Positions 1 through 7,942 of a stretch of 64,000 nt of DNA are shown here, one piece after another (position 1 is the first letter of the stretch; each line of letters opens with the position of its first letter). The position numbers were made by a program, and so were the translations under genes. The stretch is from AC-32 sp963719275 (GTDB lineage: Bacteria > Actinomycetota > Thermoleophilia > Gaiellales > Gaiellaceae). Location: contig CAVRBT010000006.1 in the NCBI GenBank assembly GCA_963719275.1, forward strand, positions 313,074 through 377,073, in the 5' to 3' direction. The notes beneath the pieces are model-generated. The model worked only from the letters and a program-made list of their open reading frames with translations, was not told where the DNA came from and did no database searches.

Positions 1-41
1 TTCTGCCTCGCGGCTGCCAGCGGTCTTCGGCGTGGGACTCT
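1..41 (-). promoter_or_regulatory. Probable ribosomal protein L10 leader, 5' part only
   Basis: On the minus strand just downstream of rplA the sequence reads GCCGAAGACCGCTGG followed by a GC-rich arm. The AAGACCGCTGG block resembles the conserved part of the L10-leader RNA that precedes rplJ-rplL and binds the L10(L12)4 complex. Its position between rplA and an rplJ expected just off the window fits. Only the first 40 nt are visible, so folding cannot be judged. Confidence 0.45.
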
Positions 42-785
42 TTACGCGAGTACTTCTTCTTGTACCTCTGCTCCTTCGAGCTCCTCGACGATGCCCCTCG
101 TCCGTGCCGGATCGACGTGGATCCCGGGGCCCATCGTGCTGGTCAGGGTAACAGTCTTGATGTAGCGGCCCTTCGCGGCGGCCGGCTTCGCGCGGACGAT
201 CTCCTCGACGAGCGCCGCGTAGTTCTCGAGCAGCTGCTTCTCGTCGAAGCTCTTCTTGCCGATCGTGACGTGGACGTTCGCGCCGCGGTCTGTGCGGTAC
301 TCGAGCTTGCCCGCCTTTGCCTCGCGAACGGCCTTGCCGACGTCCATCGTGACGGTGCCGGTCTTCGGGTTCGGCATCTTCCCGCGCGGCCCGAGGATGC
401 GGCCGAGCTTTCCGACGACGCTCATCTGGTCGGGCGTGGCGACGGCGACGTCGAAGTCGTCGAAGCCCTCCTCGATCTTGGAGGCGAGGTCGTTGGTTCC
501 GACGACGTCCGCCCCGGCCTCCTCGGCCTCGCGCGCCTTCTCGCCCTCGGCGAAGACGGCGACGCGCATCTCGCGGCCGGTGCCGTGCGGGAGCATCAGG
601 GTCCCGCGCAGCTGCTGCTCCGCGTGGCGGACGTTGAGGCCGAGGTTGAAATGCGCCTCGACGGTCTCGTCGAACTTCGCCGTCTGCGCGTCCTTGAGCA
701 GCCGCACCGCCTCGGCCGGGGAGTAGAGACGCTCGCGGTCGACCTGCGCGCGGGCGTTGCGGTAGTTCTTGCCGTGCTGGCTCAT
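42..785 (-). CDS. rplA: 50S ribosomal protein L1
   Basis: L1 forms the mobile L1 stalk that helps release deacylated tRNA from the ribosome E site. In many bacteria it also represses its own rplK-rplA mRNA. The 247-residue product carries the family core LGRILGPRGKMPNPKTGT and the GKLEYRTDRGANVHVTIGK region, with an ordinary C-terminus ending in a short acidic tail. It is the last visible gene of the rpmG-secE-nusG-rplK-rplA series, 46 bp after rplK. The ATG start is preceded by a GAAAGGTGACCG stretch that serves as ribosome binding site. Identification is certain. Confidence 0.98.
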   Translation of the reverse strand: MSQHGKNYRNARAQVDRERLYSPAEAVRLLKDAQTAKFDETVEAHFNLGLNVRHAEQQLRGTLMLPHGTGREMRVAVFAEGEKAREAEEAGADVVGTNDLASKIEEGFDDFDVAVATPDQMSVVGKLGRILGPRGKMPNPKTGTVTMDVGKAVREAKAGKLEYRTDRGANVHVTIGKKSFDEKQLLENYAALVEEIVRAKPAAAKGRYIKTVTLTSTMGPGIHVDPARTRGIVEELEGAEVQEEVLA

Positions 786-831
786 CGGTCACCTTTCGGC
801 AGAGTGCGAGATGGGCGGAAGGGGGCCGACA

Positions 832-1257
832 TCAAAGATCGGTCTCCACGCCCATCGAGCGAGCGGTCCCGGCGACGATCAGCATCGCGTGCTCGACGTC
901 GCGCGCGTTCAGGTCGGGCATCTTCGTCTCGGCAATCGACTGCAGCTGGGCGCGCGTCAGGCGGCCGACCTTCTCCCGGTTCGGCTCGCCGGAGCCCTTT
1001 TCCAGCCGCAGCGCCTCCTTGATCAGGACGGCGGCCGGCGGCGTCTTGGTGATGAAGTCGAACGAGCGGTCCTCGTAGACCGTGATCTCGACGGGGATGA
1101 TGCGGCCGTTCTCCTGCGCGGTCTGGGCGTTGAAGGCCTTGCAGAACTCCATGATGTTGACGCCGTGCTGGCCGAGCGCAGGGCCGACCGGCGGTGCCGG
1201 GTTCGCCTGGCCGCCGGGGATCTGGAGCTTGATAAGTGTCAGGACCTTCTTGGCCAT
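832..1257 (-). CDS. rplK: 50S ribosomal protein L11
   Basis: L11 forms the base of the GTPase-associated centre on 23S rRNA; it is needed for factor-dependent GTP hydrolysis and RelA activation and is the thiostrepton target site. At 141 residues it has the standard family length. The N-terminal domain contains the conserved proline-rich helix QANPAPPVGPALGQHGVNI, and the C-terminal RNA-binding domain ends in the GTARSMGV motif. It lies between nusG (77 bp upstream) and rplA, the universal bacterial order. Nothing unusual is seen. Confidence 0.98.
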   Translation of the reverse strand: MAKKVLTLIKLQIPGGQANPAPPVGPALGQHGVNIMEFCKAFNAQTAQENGRIIPVEITVYEDRSFDFITKTPPAAVLIKEALRLEKGSGEPNREKVGRLTRAQLQSIAETKMPDLNARDVEHAMLIVAGTARSMGVETDL

Positions 1258-1334
1258 GTCGTCTTCTCAGTCGTCTAAATCGAAGTTCGCCGGAGCCAGA
1301 CTGAAGTCAGGCACCGGATTTCGTTTAGTCCCCG

Positions 1335-1865
1335 TCAATCGATCTTCTTGACCTGATCGAAGCCTAGTTCGACGGGGACCTGCCGCTCGAAGATGTCGAC
1401 CAGCACCTTCAGCTTCTGCTGGTCGGGGTTGACGTCGACGATCTCGCCGTCGAAGTCGGAGAGCGGGCCGGAGGTTACCTTCACGGACTCGCCGAGCGAG
1501 AACTCGACCTGGGCACGCGGCCGCTCGCCGGTGGCGGCGCCGGTGCGCAGGATCCGGTCGACCTCGCCCTGCGAGAGCGGCACAGGCTTCGAGCCCGCGC
1601 CGACAAAGCCGGTCACGCCCGGGGTGTTCTTGACGACCGTCCAGGCCTCGTCGTTCAGATCCATGTTCACCAGCACGTAGCCGGGCAGGATCCGCTTCTC
1701 GGTCTGCACCTTCTGGCCGTCCTTCGTCTCGACGACCTGCTCGGTAGGGACGACGACGCGGCGAAAGCGTGTCTGCTGCGCCATCGAGTCGATCCGGTGC
1801 TCGAGGTTCGTCTTGACCTTGTTCTCGTGCCCGGAGTAGGTGTTGATCGCGTACCAGCGGAACAT
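1335..1865 (-). CDS. nusG: Transcription termination/antitermination factor NusG
   Basis: NusG binds the clamp helices of RNA polymerase with its N-terminal domain, and Rho or ribosomal protein S10 with its KOW domain. The start is set at the ATG opening MFRWYAINTYSGHENKV, the typical NGN-domain N-terminus; the longer in-frame extension has no family resemblance. The 176-residue protein has the RILPGYVLVNM segment of the NGN domain and a C-terminal KOW motif around VKVTSGPLSDFDGEI. It follows secE by 5 bp, so the two are cotranscribed. Confidence 0.97.
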   Translation of the reverse strand: MFRWYAINTYSGHENKVKTNLEHRIDSMAQQTRFRRVVVPTEQVVETKDGQKVQTEKRILPGYVLVNMDLNDEAWTVVKNTPGVTGFVGAGSKPVPLSQGEVDRILRTGAATGERPRAQVEFSLGESVKVTSGPLSDFDGEIVDVNPDQQKLKVLVDIFERQVPVELGFDQVKKID

Positions 1866-1870
1866 GCGAC

Positions 1871-2215
1871 TCAGCCTCCGAGCAGGACGTGCTGGACGAG
1901 GCGCCGGAACACCTCGTCCGCGAGGAACAGATAGACGCCCGTCACGAGACAGGCGATGATCACTACGGCAGTGCCCTGGACCAGCTGGTGCTGGCCGGGC
2001 CAGTCGACCTTCTTCAGCTCCGCCCACGACTCGGAGATGAAGCGCTTGCCTCCCTCGCCCGGGACGTGGCGGCCATCGGCCTGTGTGGGCGCAGGGGCTG
2101 GGCGCGCCTGCTGCTGCTGCTGCGGCTGGCGCTGCGGCGAGCGCTCGAGCGCGGCGCGGCTCTCCGCCTGCGCGGCGCGGCGGGCGCGGCGCTCCGAACG
2201 GGTCTGTCGGGCCAC
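1871..2215 (-). CDS. secE: Preprotein translocase subunit SecE
   Basis: SecE is the clamp subunit of the SecYEG translocon. The GTG start at 2215 shares one base with the rpmG stop (TAGTG), pointing to translational coupling. The 114-residue product has an Arg/Gln/Pro-rich low-complexity N-terminal half, then the SecE signature ESWAELKKVDWPG and a single membrane span (TAVVIIACLVTGVYLFL). Actinobacterial SecE proteins often have such an N-terminal extension. The position before nusG is canonical. Confidence 0.95.
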   Translation of the reverse strand: MARQTRSERRARRAAQAESRAALERSPQRQPQQQQQARPAPAPTQADGRHVPGEGGKRFISESWAELKKVDWPGQHQLVQGTAVVIIACLVTGVYLFLADEVFRRLVQHVLLGG

Positions 2216-2376
2216 TAGCGAGTCTCCCGGTGCACAGTGTGCCTGCCGCACCAGCGGCAGTACTTCTTGAACTCGATCCGGTCCGGCGAGTTCCGCTTCG
2301 ACTTCTCGGTCTGGTAGTTGCGCCGCTTGCACTCGGTGCACGCGAGCGTGATTCCGACTCTTACTCCGGTTGCCAT
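2215..2376 (-). CDS. rpmG: 50S ribosomal protein L33
   Basis: A 53-codon gene reading MATGVRVGITLACTECK from an ATG at 2376. L33 is a small protein of the large-subunit E-site region. Two Cys-x2-Cys pairs (CTEC and CRWC) form the zinc ribbon of the zinc-binding (C+) paralog. Length and the RNYQTEKSKRNSPDRIE core match the family. Its stop overlaps the secE GTG by one base. The tRNA-Met gene lies 35 bp upstream on the same strand. Confidence 0.96.
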   Translation of the reverse strand: MATGVRVGITLACTECKRRNYQTEKSKRNSPDRIEFKKYCRWCGRHTVHRETR

Positions 2377-2411
2377 AGTTGTTCCTTGCTGCTCCGAGTT
2401 CTGCGAGGAGG

Positions 2412-2485
2412 TAGCGGCGGGAGGACTCGAACCTCCGACACGCGGATTATGATTCCGCTGCTCTAACCAACTGAGCTACGCCGCC
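2412..2485 (-). tRNA. tRNA-Met (CAU anticodon)
   Basis: A 74-nt cloverleaf on the minus strand. The acceptor is GGCGGCG/CGCCGCT with a G1-U72 wobble; D arm GCTC/GAGC; anticodon stem GCGGA/TCCGC with loop ATCATAA, anticodon CAT; T arm GGAGG-TTCGAGT-CCTCC; discriminator A. CCA is not encoded. It lacks the initiator C1-A72 mismatch and the GGG/CCC anticodon stem, so it is an elongator Met or a lysidine-modified Ile2 tRNA; sequence alone does not decide. A GTGTAGC/GCTACAC hairpin (2498-2516) lies just upstream. Confidence 0.9.
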
Positions 2486-2644
2486 GCGCGCGGCTGAGTG
2501 TAGCAGCGCGCTACACAGGCGTTCTGTGCGGGCTCGGCCGGAACTGCGCCGTCAGCGTTGGTTAGCCCGGCCCCGGCGGCGGAGCCGCCGCGGCCTCCAG
2601 ACGGCATTGCAAGCAACGCCTTGGTCGAAAGCTAGGCTCTCGCG

Positions 2645-3610
2645 GTGGCTGCGATCGAGGCCGAGGGACTGCGGCGCACCTACAAGACGCACACGGGGAC
2701 CGTTCGCCGGCGGGCGAAGGAGATCGAGGCTGTGCGTGGGATCGACTTCGAGGTCCAGGAGGGCGAGCTCTTCGGCCTGCTCGGGCCGAACGGCGCCGGC
2801 AAGACGACGACGATCAAGATGCTGATCACGCTGCTGATCCCGACGGCGGGGACGGCGCGGGTGCTCGGGATCGACGTCGTGAAGAACCCGAACGAGGTCC
2901 GGAAGCGCATCGGCTACGTCTTCGGGGGCGAGCGCGGCGTCTACGAGCGGTTGTCCGGGTACGACAACCTCCGCTACTTCGCGGAGCTCTACGGCGTGCC
3001 GCCGGCCGAGCAGCGGCCGCGGATCGAGGGGCTGCTCGAGCTCGTAGGGCTGAAGGGCCGCGAGCACGAGCGCGCGGAGGGCTACTCGCGCGGGATGAAG
3101 CAGCGGCTCCACGTCGCGCGCGGCCTCCTCAACGATCCGGAGGTGATCTTCCTCGACGAGCCGACGATCGGACTCGACCCCGTCGGCGCCCGGGACGTGC
3201 GCGCGACGATCGCCTCGCTGACCGAGGCCGGCAAGACGGTCCTGCTGACGACCCACTACATGTTCGAGGCGGATGCGCTCTGCGACCGTATCGCCGTGAT
3301 CACGCAGGGGGAGATCGTCGCCGAGGGAACGCCCGCCGACCTCAAGCGCGGCGTCGCCGAAGGCACCGTGGTCGAGATCGAGGTCTTCGGCGTCGACGAC
3401 GAGACCGTCGAGCGGATGCGAGGGCTGGGCGGGGTGACCGCTGTCGCGGTCGAGGAGCGGGAGCAGGCGCAGGTGCTCGTCGTGCAGACGGGGCCGGGGG
3501 CCGAGCTCACGCAGGCGATCCTCGGCTGCCTCGACGGCTCCGATGTCGGGCGCATCTCGCACCGGGAGCCGACACTCGAGGACGCCTACGTGGCGCTGGT
3601 GGCGGAATGA
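2645..3610 (+). CDS. ABC-2 type exporter ATP-binding protein
   Basis: Cytoplasmic ATPase of an ABC exporter of the DrrA/NatA group. The 321-residue protein has Walker A GPNGAGKTTT (about residues 47-56), signature YSRGMKQ (147-153), Walker B VIFLDEP (167-173) and an H-loop TTHYMFEAD. A C-terminal ~90-residue regulatory extension follows. It starts with GTG at 2645 and its stop overlaps the start of the first permease gene (ATGA), so the three genes form one operon. The substrate is not evident; drugs, lipids or glycans are typical for this class. Confidence 0.93.
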   Translation: MAAIEAEGLRRTYKTHTGTVRRRAKEIEAVRGIDFEVQEGELFGLLGPNGAGKTTTIKMLITLLIPTAGTARVLGIDVVKNPNEVRKRIGYVFGGERGVYERLSGYDNLRYFAELYGVPPAEQRPRIEGLLELVGLKGREHERAEGYSRGMKQRLHVARGLLNDPEVIFLDEPTIGLDPVGARDVRATIASLTEAGKTVLLTTHYMFEADALCDRIAVITQGEIVAEGTPADLKRGVAEGTVVEIEVFGVDDETVERMRGLGGVTAVAVEEREQAQVLVVQTGPGAELTQAILGCLDGSDVGRISHREPTLEDAYVALVAE

Positions 3611-4377
3611 AGTCGCTCCGCTTCGTGTTCGTGAGCTGGAAGCTCCAGTTCAAGATGATCATGCGCTCGCCGTTCGACGGGATCGGGAACGTGATCTACC
3701 CGCTGTTCTTCGCGACCACCGCGTTCTTCGTCTTCCGCGCCGGGACCAGCCCGCGAACGCTCATCTACGCCTCGCTCGGGGCGGCGGTGATGGGGATGTG
3801 GTCGTCCGTCAGCACGTCCGCCGGCTCCGCGATGCAGCGCGAGCGCTGGTGGGGGACGCTGGAGCTGCTCGTCGTGGCGCCTCGCCACTTCTCGCTCACC
3901 TTGTTCCCGTCCACGCTCGGCCTCGCGACGGTCGGGATCTACAACCTGGCCGCGACGCTCCTCTGGGGCCGCTTCGCGTTCGGCATCCCCCTGACGATCG
4001 AGCACTGGGCCCTGTTCGGGCTCTCGATCGTGGGGACGGTGCTCGCGTTCGCAGGCCTGGGGCTGCTCTTCGCGGTCTCGTTCGTCCGCTTCCGTGCGGC
4101 CTGGGTGCTGGGGAACTTCTTCGAGTACCCGGTGTGGCTGATCTGCGGCTTCCTCGTGCCGCTTGCCCTGCTGCCCGCGTGGGTTCGCCCGATCTCGTGG
4201 GTGCTTGCGCCGACCTGGGGGATGAACGCCATTCGCGAGTCCGCTCTCGGCGGCACCCCGTTGCCCGACCTGCTCCTCTGCCTCGGCCTCGGCGCGGTCT
4301 ACGTCGGCTTCGCGGTGCTCGTCACGAACCGTGTGCTCGACGACGCACGCGCCCGCGGCTCCCTCTCGCTGACGTGA
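3607..4377 (+). CDS. ABC-2 type transporter permease
   Basis: Integral membrane subunit (256 residues) of the exporter encoded by the preceding ATPase gene. It has about six hydrophobic segments and the ABC-2 layout, including an amphipathic N-terminus and a C-terminal LVPLALLPAWVRPISW segment like the NodJ/DrrB-type re-entrant region. It overlaps both neighbours by four bases (ATGA upstream, GTGA downstream). Together with the next gene it would form a heterodimeric channel. Substrate unknown. Confidence 0.88.
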   Translation: MKSLRFVFVSWKLQFKMIMRSPFDGIGNVIYPLFFATTAFFVFRAGTSPRTLIYASLGAAVMGMWSSVSTSAGSAMQRERWWGTLELLVVAPRHFSLTLFPSTLGLATVGIYNLAATLLWGRFAFGIPLTIEHWALFGLSIVGTVLAFAGLGLLFAVSFVRFRAAWVLGNFFEYPVWLICGFLVPLALLPAWVRPISWVLAPTWGMNAIRESALGGTPLPDLLLCLGLGAVYVGFAVLVTNRVLDDARARGSLSLT

Positions 4378-5162
4378 TCGTCGCGGCGCGCATCTTCTTC
4401 GTCGGCGGCGTGACCAGCTTCCGGGCGCTCTTCTACTGGCTGACGCCGTGGATCTACGTGCCGACGATGCTGATCGCCCCGCTCTTCCAGATCCTGTTGT
4501 TCGCCTACATCGGGCGCTCCGCGGGCCTGGAGTCGGACGAGTTCTACTTGATCGGAAACGCCTTGCAGTACGCCTCGATCCCGTGCCTGTTCGCGATGGC
4601 GCAGGCGATCGGCGGCGAGCGCTACCAGAACACGCTCAGCGCGATACTGGTCAGCCCGGCGCCGCGGATCCCGCTTTTCTTTGGGCGGTCGCTGCCGGTG
4701 GTGCTGAACGGCGCGTTCGTGGCCGCGTTCGCGCTGTTCGCAGGCTCGCTGATCCTCGGTGTGCACCTGCCCACGAGCTCGCTCGCGCCGCTCCTGCTCG
4801 TCGTCCTGATCGCGGCCATGTCCTGCACGGGCCTCGGGCTGGTCAACGCAGCCCTGAGCCTGCGGATCCGGGAGAACGCGGTGCTCTCCAACGTGATCTT
4901 CGGCTTCCTCCTGATCTTCACGGGCGCGAACGTGCCGCTCGACTCGCTTCCGGGCTGGATGAGCACCGCAGCGCAGGGGATGCCCTTCACGCACGCGATC
5001 GAGGCCGCGCGGCAGCTGGCTGCGGGCTCGACGCTCGGCGATGTCGCAGACCTGCTCGGCGCCGAGCTGCTCGTGGGCGCGATCTACGGGATCGCGGGGT
5101 ATGCGCTGCTGCGCTGGTTCGAGGTCCTCAGCCGCCGACACGCGTCGCTGGAGCGCTCCTGA
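4374..5162 (+). CDS. ABC-2 type transporter permease, second subunit
   Basis: The GTG start at 4374 overlaps the TGA of the upstream permease. The 262-residue product has six predicted membrane segments, the FTGANVPLDSLPGWM motif of ABC-2 permeases before the last span, and a hydrophilic C-terminus rich in Arg. With the upstream permease it would complete a heterodimeric ABC-2 exporter. The next gene follows after only 3 bp but encodes a soluble hydrolase, so the operon may continue. Confidence 0.88.
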   Translation: MIVAARIFFVGGVTSFRALFYWLTPWIYVPTMLIAPLFQILLFAYIGRSAGLESDEFYLIGNALQYASIPCLFAMAQAIGGERYQNTLSAILVSPAPRIPLFFGRSLPVVLNGAFVAAFALFAGSLILGVHLPTSSLAPLLLVVLIAAMSCTGLGLVNAALSLRIRENAVLSNVIFGFLLIFTGANVPLDSLPGWMSTAAQGMPFTHAIEAARQLAAGSTLGDVADLLGAELLVGAIYGIAGYALLRWFEVLSRRHASLERS

Positions 5163-5165
5163 GCA

Positions 5166-5870
5166 ATGCGTGCCCGCGACCTCAACTGGATGCAGGTCGA
5201 GGAGTACCTCTCGCAGGACGATCGCGTGGTGCTGCCGGTCGGCTCGACCGAGCAGCACGGCTACCTGTCGCTGGAGACCGACAACATCCTCGCTGAGCGG
5301 GTCTCGGCCGAGGCCGCGGAGCCGCTCGGCGTGCTTGTCCTGCCCGTGCTCGCGTATGGCCTCACGCCGAACTTTGCGGCCTATCCGGGCAGCCCGACGC
5401 TGCGGCTCGAAACGTTCGCCGCCGTTCTGCGTGACCTGCTCGACTCGCTTCACGACCAGGGCTTCCGCCGCTTCCTGGTGGTCAACGGCCACGGCGGCAA
5501 CCTTCCCGGCAACGCGCTCGTGCGGGAGTGGGTCGCTTCTCACCCGGACGCGAAGGCGCTGTTCCACAGCTGGTGGTCGAGCCCGCGCGTCGAGGCCGCC
5601 GCGCGCAAGACGGGCGCCGAGCCGAGCCACGCGAACTGGTCCGAGAACTTCCCCTGGACGCGGCTCGACGGCGTCGAGCTCCCGAGCGAGCGCAAGCCGC
5701 CGCTCGACTTCGCCGCCTTCCGCGCAGCAGGCCCGAAGCGGCTGCGCGACCTGCTCGGTGACGGTGTCTTCGAGGGCGACTACGAGCTCCCCGACCAGCA
5801 GGTCGCACGCGTGTGGCAGGCCGGCGTCGAGGAGGTACGCGACCTGCTCGAGAACGGCTGGCGTCCTTGA
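5166..5870 (+). CDS. Creatininase-family amidohydrolase
   Basis: Soluble 234-residue protein of the creatininase/MftE-like family, which hydrolyses cyclic or peptide amide bonds with metal help. Metal-binding motifs are visible: GSTEQHG near residue 26, the LETDN loop after it, and NGHGGN near residue 109. The gene starts 3 bp after the ABC permease stop and overlaps the downstream PdxH-like gene (TTGA). True creatininase activity should not be assumed; many homologues act in cofactor or peptide maturation. Confidence 0.85.
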   Translation: MRARDLNWMQVEEYLSQDDRVVLPVGSTEQHGYLSLETDNILAERVSAEAAEPLGVLVLPVLAYGLTPNFAAYPGSPTLRLETFAAVLRDLLDSLHDQGFRRFLVVNGHGGNLPGNALVREWVASHPDAKALFHSWWSSPRVEAAARKTGAEPSHANWSENFPWTRLDGVELPSERKPPLDFAAFRAAGPKRLRDLLGDGVFEGDYELPDQQVARVWQAGVEEVRDLLENGWRP

Positions 5871-6433
5871 CGGACCCGCTCTCGACCTTCCACGAGTGGT
5901 TCGAGGAGGCGCAGGCCGCCGGGGTCGAGGTTCCCGAGGTGATGACGCTCGCGACCGCCGATGCGGGGGGCAGGCCCTCGGCGCGCATGCTGCTGCTGAA
6001 GAGCGCGGACGAGCGCGGCTTCGCCTTCTTCACCGGCTACGAGAGCCGCAAGGGCGGTGAGCTCGCGGAGAACCCGCGCGCCGCGCTCGTCTTCTACTGG
6101 CGCGCGCTGGGTCGGCAGGTGCGGGTCGAGGGACCGGTGCGCAAGCTCTCGCAGGAAGAGTCCGACGCGTACTGGGCGACACGCCCACTGCGCTCGCGCG
6201 CCGCGGCAGCGGCCTCGCGGCAGAGCGAGCCGATCGAGAGCCGCGAGGCGCTCGAGGCCGAGTTCGAGCGGCAGCTCGCGCTGGGCGAGACGCCGAGGCC
6301 CGAGCGCTGGGGCGGCTACATGCTCGAGCCCGAGGCAATCGAGCTCTGGCAGCACCGCGACGACCGCTTGCACGATCGCATTAGGTTCACGCGCGCGCGC
6401 GAGGGCTGGCGGAGAGAGCTGCTCTCGCCCTAG
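5867..6433 (+). CDS. Pyridoxamine 5'-phosphate oxidase family protein (PdxH-like)
   Basis: FMN-dependent oxidase converting pyridoxine/pyridoxamine phosphate to PLP in the PdxH family. Visible family blocks: RMLLLKSADERGFAFFTGY (FMN/substrate site), NPRAALVFYWRALGRQVRVEG, and the C-terminal WGGYM and HRDDRLHDRI motifs. I place the start at a TTG overlapping the creatininase stop, giving 188 residues; an 18-codon upstream extension is open but overlaps the previous gene. Length and C-terminus (RRELLSP) match PdxH closely. Confidence 0.85.
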   Translation: MTDPLSTFHEWFEEAQAAGVEVPEVMTLATADAGGRPSARMLLLKSADERGFAFFTGYESRKGGELAENPRAALVFYWRALGRQVRVEGPVRKLSQEESDAYWATRPLRSRAAAAASRQSEPIESREALEAEFERQLALGETPRPERWGGYMLEPEAIELWQHRDDRLHDRIRFTRAREGWRRELLSP

Positions 6434-6443
6434 AGCGCTCGGC

Positions 6444-6788
6444 CTACGCGAGCTCCTCGATCATTCGTGCCAGCTCGTCGGCCCGGTAGCCGTGGCTGCG
6501 GGCGAATTGGAGTAGTTCACGCGCGCGCGCGAGAACCGCGCCGTGCTCGGGGGTGCCCGCGACGGTCACGCCGCGGCCGCGCCGGAACTCGAGCAGCCCC
6601 TCGTCCCGCAGCATCCGCAGCGCGCGCAGGACGGTGTTCGAGTTCACGCCCAGCACCGCGGCCAGGTCGCGCGCCGGCGGAAGCCTGTCGCCGGGGCCGG
6701 CCTCGCCCTCTGCGATCGCGCGGCGGATCTCGGCCGCCACCTGCTCATGCAGCGGGAGCGCGTCGTCGCGGTCGACGGTTCCGATCAT
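6444..6788 (-). CDS. GntR-family regulator, short YtrA-like type
   Basis: A 114-residue transcription factor with an N-terminal GntR winged helix (LHEQVAAEIRRAIAEGE, then LPPARDLAAVLGVNSNTVLRAL) and only a ~40-residue helical tail. It therefore lacks a ligand-binding domain, as in the YtrA subfamily that usually controls ABC transporters. Its start codon lies inside a perfect 11-bp inverted repeat (6787-6811), which suggests autoregulation and a leaderless or very short 5' end. It is convergent to the PdxH-like gene and downstream of the lipoprotein gene. Confidence 0.88.
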   Translation of the reverse strand: MIGTVDRDDALPLHEQVAAEIRRAIAEGEAGPGDRLPPARDLAAVLGVNSNTVLRALRMLRDEGLLEFRRGRGVTVAGTPEHGAVLARARELLQFARSHGYRADELARMIEELA

Positions 6789-6811
6789 GGTGCTACGGAG
6801 CGTAGCACCAT
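6787..6811. promoter_or_regulatory. Perfect palindrome over the GntR gene start (operator)
   Basis: ATGGTGCTACG-GAG-CGTAGCACCAT: 11-bp arms with no mismatch and a 3-nt spacer. One arm includes the ATG of the GntR-type gene on the minus strand. Location and symmetry fit an operator for the dimeric regulator it overlaps. Inference from position only. Confidence 0.7.
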
Positions 6812-6817
6812 CACCAA

Positions 6818-7549
6818 TTAGGGACCGGCCGGTCGCAGCGCGCCCTGCAGCTGCTCGGCCTGCTGGCGGATGAGCGCGGTCGAGTAGGTGAGCTGCTCGG
6901 AGCTCGGCGGCGGCGAGCCGAGCCGCAGCGCCCGGTCGGCCTCGAGCGCCGACGCGAGCTCGTCGAGCCTCGAGCGGACGTTCGCCGACGCAGCCTTCGA
7001 GATGTCGTCGGGTGCGAGCCCCTCGAGCGACCGCGCCTCGGCGGCGAGCGCCTCGATCTGGCCGGTGACGAGCGAGCCCTTGGCGAGGACGTCGTCGAGC
7101 GCGACGAGGACGCGGCGGTTGAGGTCAGCGGTCTTGGCGCCCCAGTCGAGAGCACTCGACCGGCGCCGGCGCCATACGACCAACGCGATCAGCAGGACGA
7201 GGGCGAGCCCGATGCCGAGGGCGATCCACCCCCACGGAGTGCTGCTCGAGGAGGACTCGGCCGCGGTCGTGGCCGGAGGTGGAGGCGGCGCAGGCGCGGT
7301 CGTCGTGACCGTCGTCGTCGCAGTCTCCGTGGTGAAGGTGCGCGTAATCCCGGTCCGCGTGCTGAGAGCGCCCCCGCCGCCCCCTCCGCAGGCCGCAAGG
7401 GCGAATCCCACGATCGCGGCAAGAGCAAGAAGCGCGATCCAACGGCCGGCGCTGCCCACGGCGCGAGCCTGATCGGGGCTCACGCCACGCACACCACCCC
7501 GATCGGATGATTGAGGGCGAGTCGCCGAGCTGGGCACGGGTACGTTCAC
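6818..7549 (-). CDS. Putative lipoprotein with second membrane anchor, unknown function
   Basis: The 243-residue protein begins with a GTG preceded by GGAGG at good spacing. A hydrophobic stretch ends in FALAACGGGG, a lipobox-like LAAC around residue 54. A Thr/Pro/Ser-rich linker follows, then a second transmembrane helix (WIALGIGLALVLLIALVVW) bounded by Arg residues, and a ~110-residue helical, charged C-terminal domain. An N-terminal extension of ~35 residues before the signal is unusual, so a GTG at 7483 is an alternative start. No family recognised; surface sensor or envelope-stress roles are possible. Confidence 0.6.
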   Translation of the reverse strand: MNVPVPSSATRPQSSDRGGVRGVSPDQARAVGSAGRWIALLALAAIVGFALAACGGGGGGALSTRTGITRTFTTETATTTVTTTAPAPPPPPATTAAESSSSSTPWGWIALGIGLALVLLIALVVWRRRRSSALDWGAKTADLNRRVLVALDDVLAKGSLVTGQIEALAAEARSLEGLAPDDISKAASANVRSRLDELASALEADRALRLGSPPPSSEQLTYSTALIRQQAEQLQGALRPAGP

Positions 7550-7617
7550 GTGCCCGTGCCTCCGAGCGAAGGCGGCTCCTGCTGCGGCTCGAGCTTGCCC
7601 TTTCCCGGTAGGCTTGC

Positions 7618-7643
7618 AATACTGAACTTAATGGTTCAGTATT
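7618..7643. promoter_or_regulatory. Perfect 10-bp inverted repeat over the ArsR gene start (operator)
   Basis: AATACTGAAC-TTAATG-GTTCAGTATT: arms identical over 10 bp, spacer 6 nt. The ATG of the ArsR-type gene (7631) lies in the spacer and the A/T-rich arms stand out from the GC-rich context. This is the expected shape of an autoregulatory ArsR operator and implies an mRNA with almost no leader. Confidence 0.78.
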
Positions 7644-7942
7644 CGACGACCGTCGACCGTGCGTTCGCGGCCCTGGGCGACCCGACACGGCGCGCCGTGC
7701 TCGAACGGCTCGGCACCGGCAGCGCGACGATCAGCGAGCTCGCCCAGCCCTTCGGCATGTCGCTGACCGGGATGAAGAAGCACATCCGGCTGCTCGAGGA
7801 GGCGGAGCTCGTGACGACGGAGAAGGTCGGCCGTGTCCGCAGGTGCATGCTCGCGCCCTACGCCTTCGAGGGCATCAGCACGTGGCTGCAGCGACTCGAC
7901 CGCTTCGCGCAGGTCGTCGAACGGACGAAAGGAGCACCATGA
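7631..7942 (+). CDS. ArsR-family winged-helix repressor
   Basis: The 103-residue regulator starts MVQYSTTVDRAFAALGDPTRRAVL. The winged helix continues with SELAQPFGMSLTGMKKHIRLLEEAEL and the wing VTTEKVGRVRRC. No cysteine metal site of the ArsR/SmtB type is visible; the single Cys is in the wing. This subtype is typically paired with an SRPBCC gene, as here, where the stop overlaps the next start (ATGA). The in-frame upstream extension is rejected because the operator palindrome covers this ATG. Confidence 0.92.
   Translation: MVQYSTTVDRAFAALGDPTRRAVLERLGTGSATISELAQPFGMSLTGMKKHIRLLEEAELVTTEKVGRVRRCMLAPYAFEGISTWLQRLDRFAQVVERTKGAP

Noticed and set aside
3543..4373. Upstream 277 codons of the second ABC permease frame
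   Set aside because: Composition is Arg/Ala-rich and overlaps the first permease gene; the GTG at 4374 gives the normal family length.
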